Assembly (NCBI GenBank): GCA_946541435.1
Contig: CAMNJK010000019.1
Location: forward strand, 1 to 13,259
Reading direction: 5' to 3'
Origin: an uncultured Bacillota bacterium
Lineage (GTDB): Bacteria; Bacillota; Clostridia; Peptostreptococcales; Anaerovoracaceae
DNA: 13,259 bases
Each line of letters starts with the position of its first letter. Position 1 is the first letter of the stretch. A program made the translations under genes and the position numbers. This document shows positions 12,619 through 13,259 of this stretch, piece by piece. The notes below the pieces were generated by a model. It saw only the letters and a list, made by a program, of their open reading frames with translations, had not been told where the DNA came from and searched no databases.

Positions 12619-13259
12619 ATGAACAGACTATTCTTTATCGAAGGCCCCATCCAGACGGGCAAATCCACATTGATCCGGGATGTTCTCGGAGCACATCTGG
12701 CCGCATGCGGCGGCTTCACCAGCCAGCGGCTCATCGATGCCGCGGGCAATACCCGGGGCTTTCGCATCGGGCCCGCGGCCACGACACCGCTCACCGCGCC
12801 CCTTGCAGGACTTCGGCCCGGCCCGGCGGCGGTGAATCCGCTGCTGGAGGACGCATCCTTTATCAATGATCCTGATTCAGGATCTGCGGACCGGCCAGCC
12901 TTTGCGCCGCCGGATCTGCTTCAGACCCATCTGCTGACTTCTCCGGACGGCAGCGTCTATCCCGGCGTCTTCAAGTACTTCGATCCTGCCGGCCGCATTC
13001 ACACAGACCAGGAAGTCTTCGATATTCTGGGCGTGCAGTACCTGCTGCCAAGGCGTGGCTGCCCTCTGATGCTGCTGGATGAGATCGGCGGCTCGGAGCT
13101 GCTGCGCGCTCCCTTCCGCCATGCCCTGCTGGATCTGCTGGACAGCGGGATCCCCTGCCTGGGCGTCCTGAAGCTGGCAGACAGCGCCAGGCACATGCAA
13201 AAGAACAGTTATGCGCCGGAAGCCGGGTCCGGGAAGACCATCGCCGACTATAACGAAGA
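12619..13259 (+). CDS. P-loop nucleoside-triphosphatase (NTPase_1/THEP1-like), 3' end cut off
   Basis: Open frame of 213 codons from ATG at 12619 with no stop before the window edge. Walker A is GPIQTGKST (residues 9-17), followed by CGGFTSQRL (30-38) and GNTRGFRIG (43-51), as in the GGF.T.E...G.R.GF pattern of THEP1-type NTPases. Walker B is PLMLLDEIGGSEL (149-161), matching the family's DEIG.ME. Cytoplasmic; the family hydrolyses nucleoside triphosphates in vitro, with unclear physiological substrates. It faces fdhD across a 120-base gap and may share its control. No good ribosome binding site precedes the ATG (nearest GGAG is about 15 bases away), consistent with a leaderless transcript. 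The segment between the motifs (about 52-140) is Pro/Ala-rich and longer than I expect for the family. A role linked to molybdenum or tungsten metabolism is inferred only from the neighbour. Confidence 0.8.
   Translation, partial: MNRLFFIEGPIQTGKSTLIRDVLGAHLAACGGFTSQRLIDAAGNTRGFRIGPAATTPLTAPLAGLRPGPAAVNPLLEDASFINDPDSGSADRPAFAPPDLLQTHLLTSPDGSVYPGVFKYFDPAGRIHTDQEVFDILGVQYLLPRRGCPLMLLDEIGGSELLRAPFRHALLDLLDSGIPCLGVLKLADSARHMQKNSYAPEAGSGKTIADYNE

Overview
The window looks like chromosomal DNA of a GC-rich anaerobic Firmicute (Bacillota, probably class Clostridia). The basis is strong AGGAGG-type ribosome binding sites at most starts, a Rho-independent terminator with a T-run, AT-rich promoter gaps between GC-rich genes, and large secreted proteins with GLUG, InlB-like, dockerin-like and Ig-like modules typical of gut clostridia. 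No species can be named from sequence alone. Eight genes lie on the minus strand and a ninth, cut off by the window edge, on the plus strand. There are no rRNA or tRNA genes, CRISPR arrays, insertion sequences or phage genes that I can see. No gap without a gene exceeds about 165 bases.

Layout from right to left, which is the direction of minus-strand transcription. At 12619-13259 (+) a P-loop NTPase of the THEP1/NTPase_1 type starts and runs off the window. Divergent from it, across a short AT-rich gap, is fdhD (11698-12498, -), encoding the sulfurtransferase-type accessory protein for formate dehydrogenases. Next is a class I SAM methyltransferase (10687-11550, -). Its leader carries a perfect 18-base palindrome and a strong hairpin, and its stop codon lies inside a Rho-independent terminator. 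After a second AT-rich gap comes a tightly packed operon: substrate-binding lipoprotein (9392-10525), C-terminally anchored extracellular protein (7848-9395), FecCD-type permease (6823-7851), ATPase (6048-6830) and a 1630-residue secreted GLUG protein (1144-6036). The first four genes overlap by 4 to 8 bases, and the fifth has its ribosome binding site on the ATPase stop codon. A secreted 324-residue protein (8-982) closes the window.

Working model (inference). The operon encodes a BtuCDF/FecBCD-type metal or metal-complex importer together with its own surface proteins. The anchored 515-residue protein and the terminal 324-residue protein share a domain that I can align by eye; it resembles the fold of molybdopterin-binding sulfite oxidase-like domains but has no obvious cofactor cysteine. 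With fdhD and the NTPase next door, the most economical substrate guess is molybdate or tungstate (MolABC-like), but cobalamin, haem or a siderophore cannot be excluded. A sequence pair, GCAAACG followed by ATATAGCAT, occurs both before the substrate-binding-protein gene and in the fdhD/NTPase divergent gap, and its first half is partly present before the methyltransferase gene. This suggests one regulator may act on all these units.
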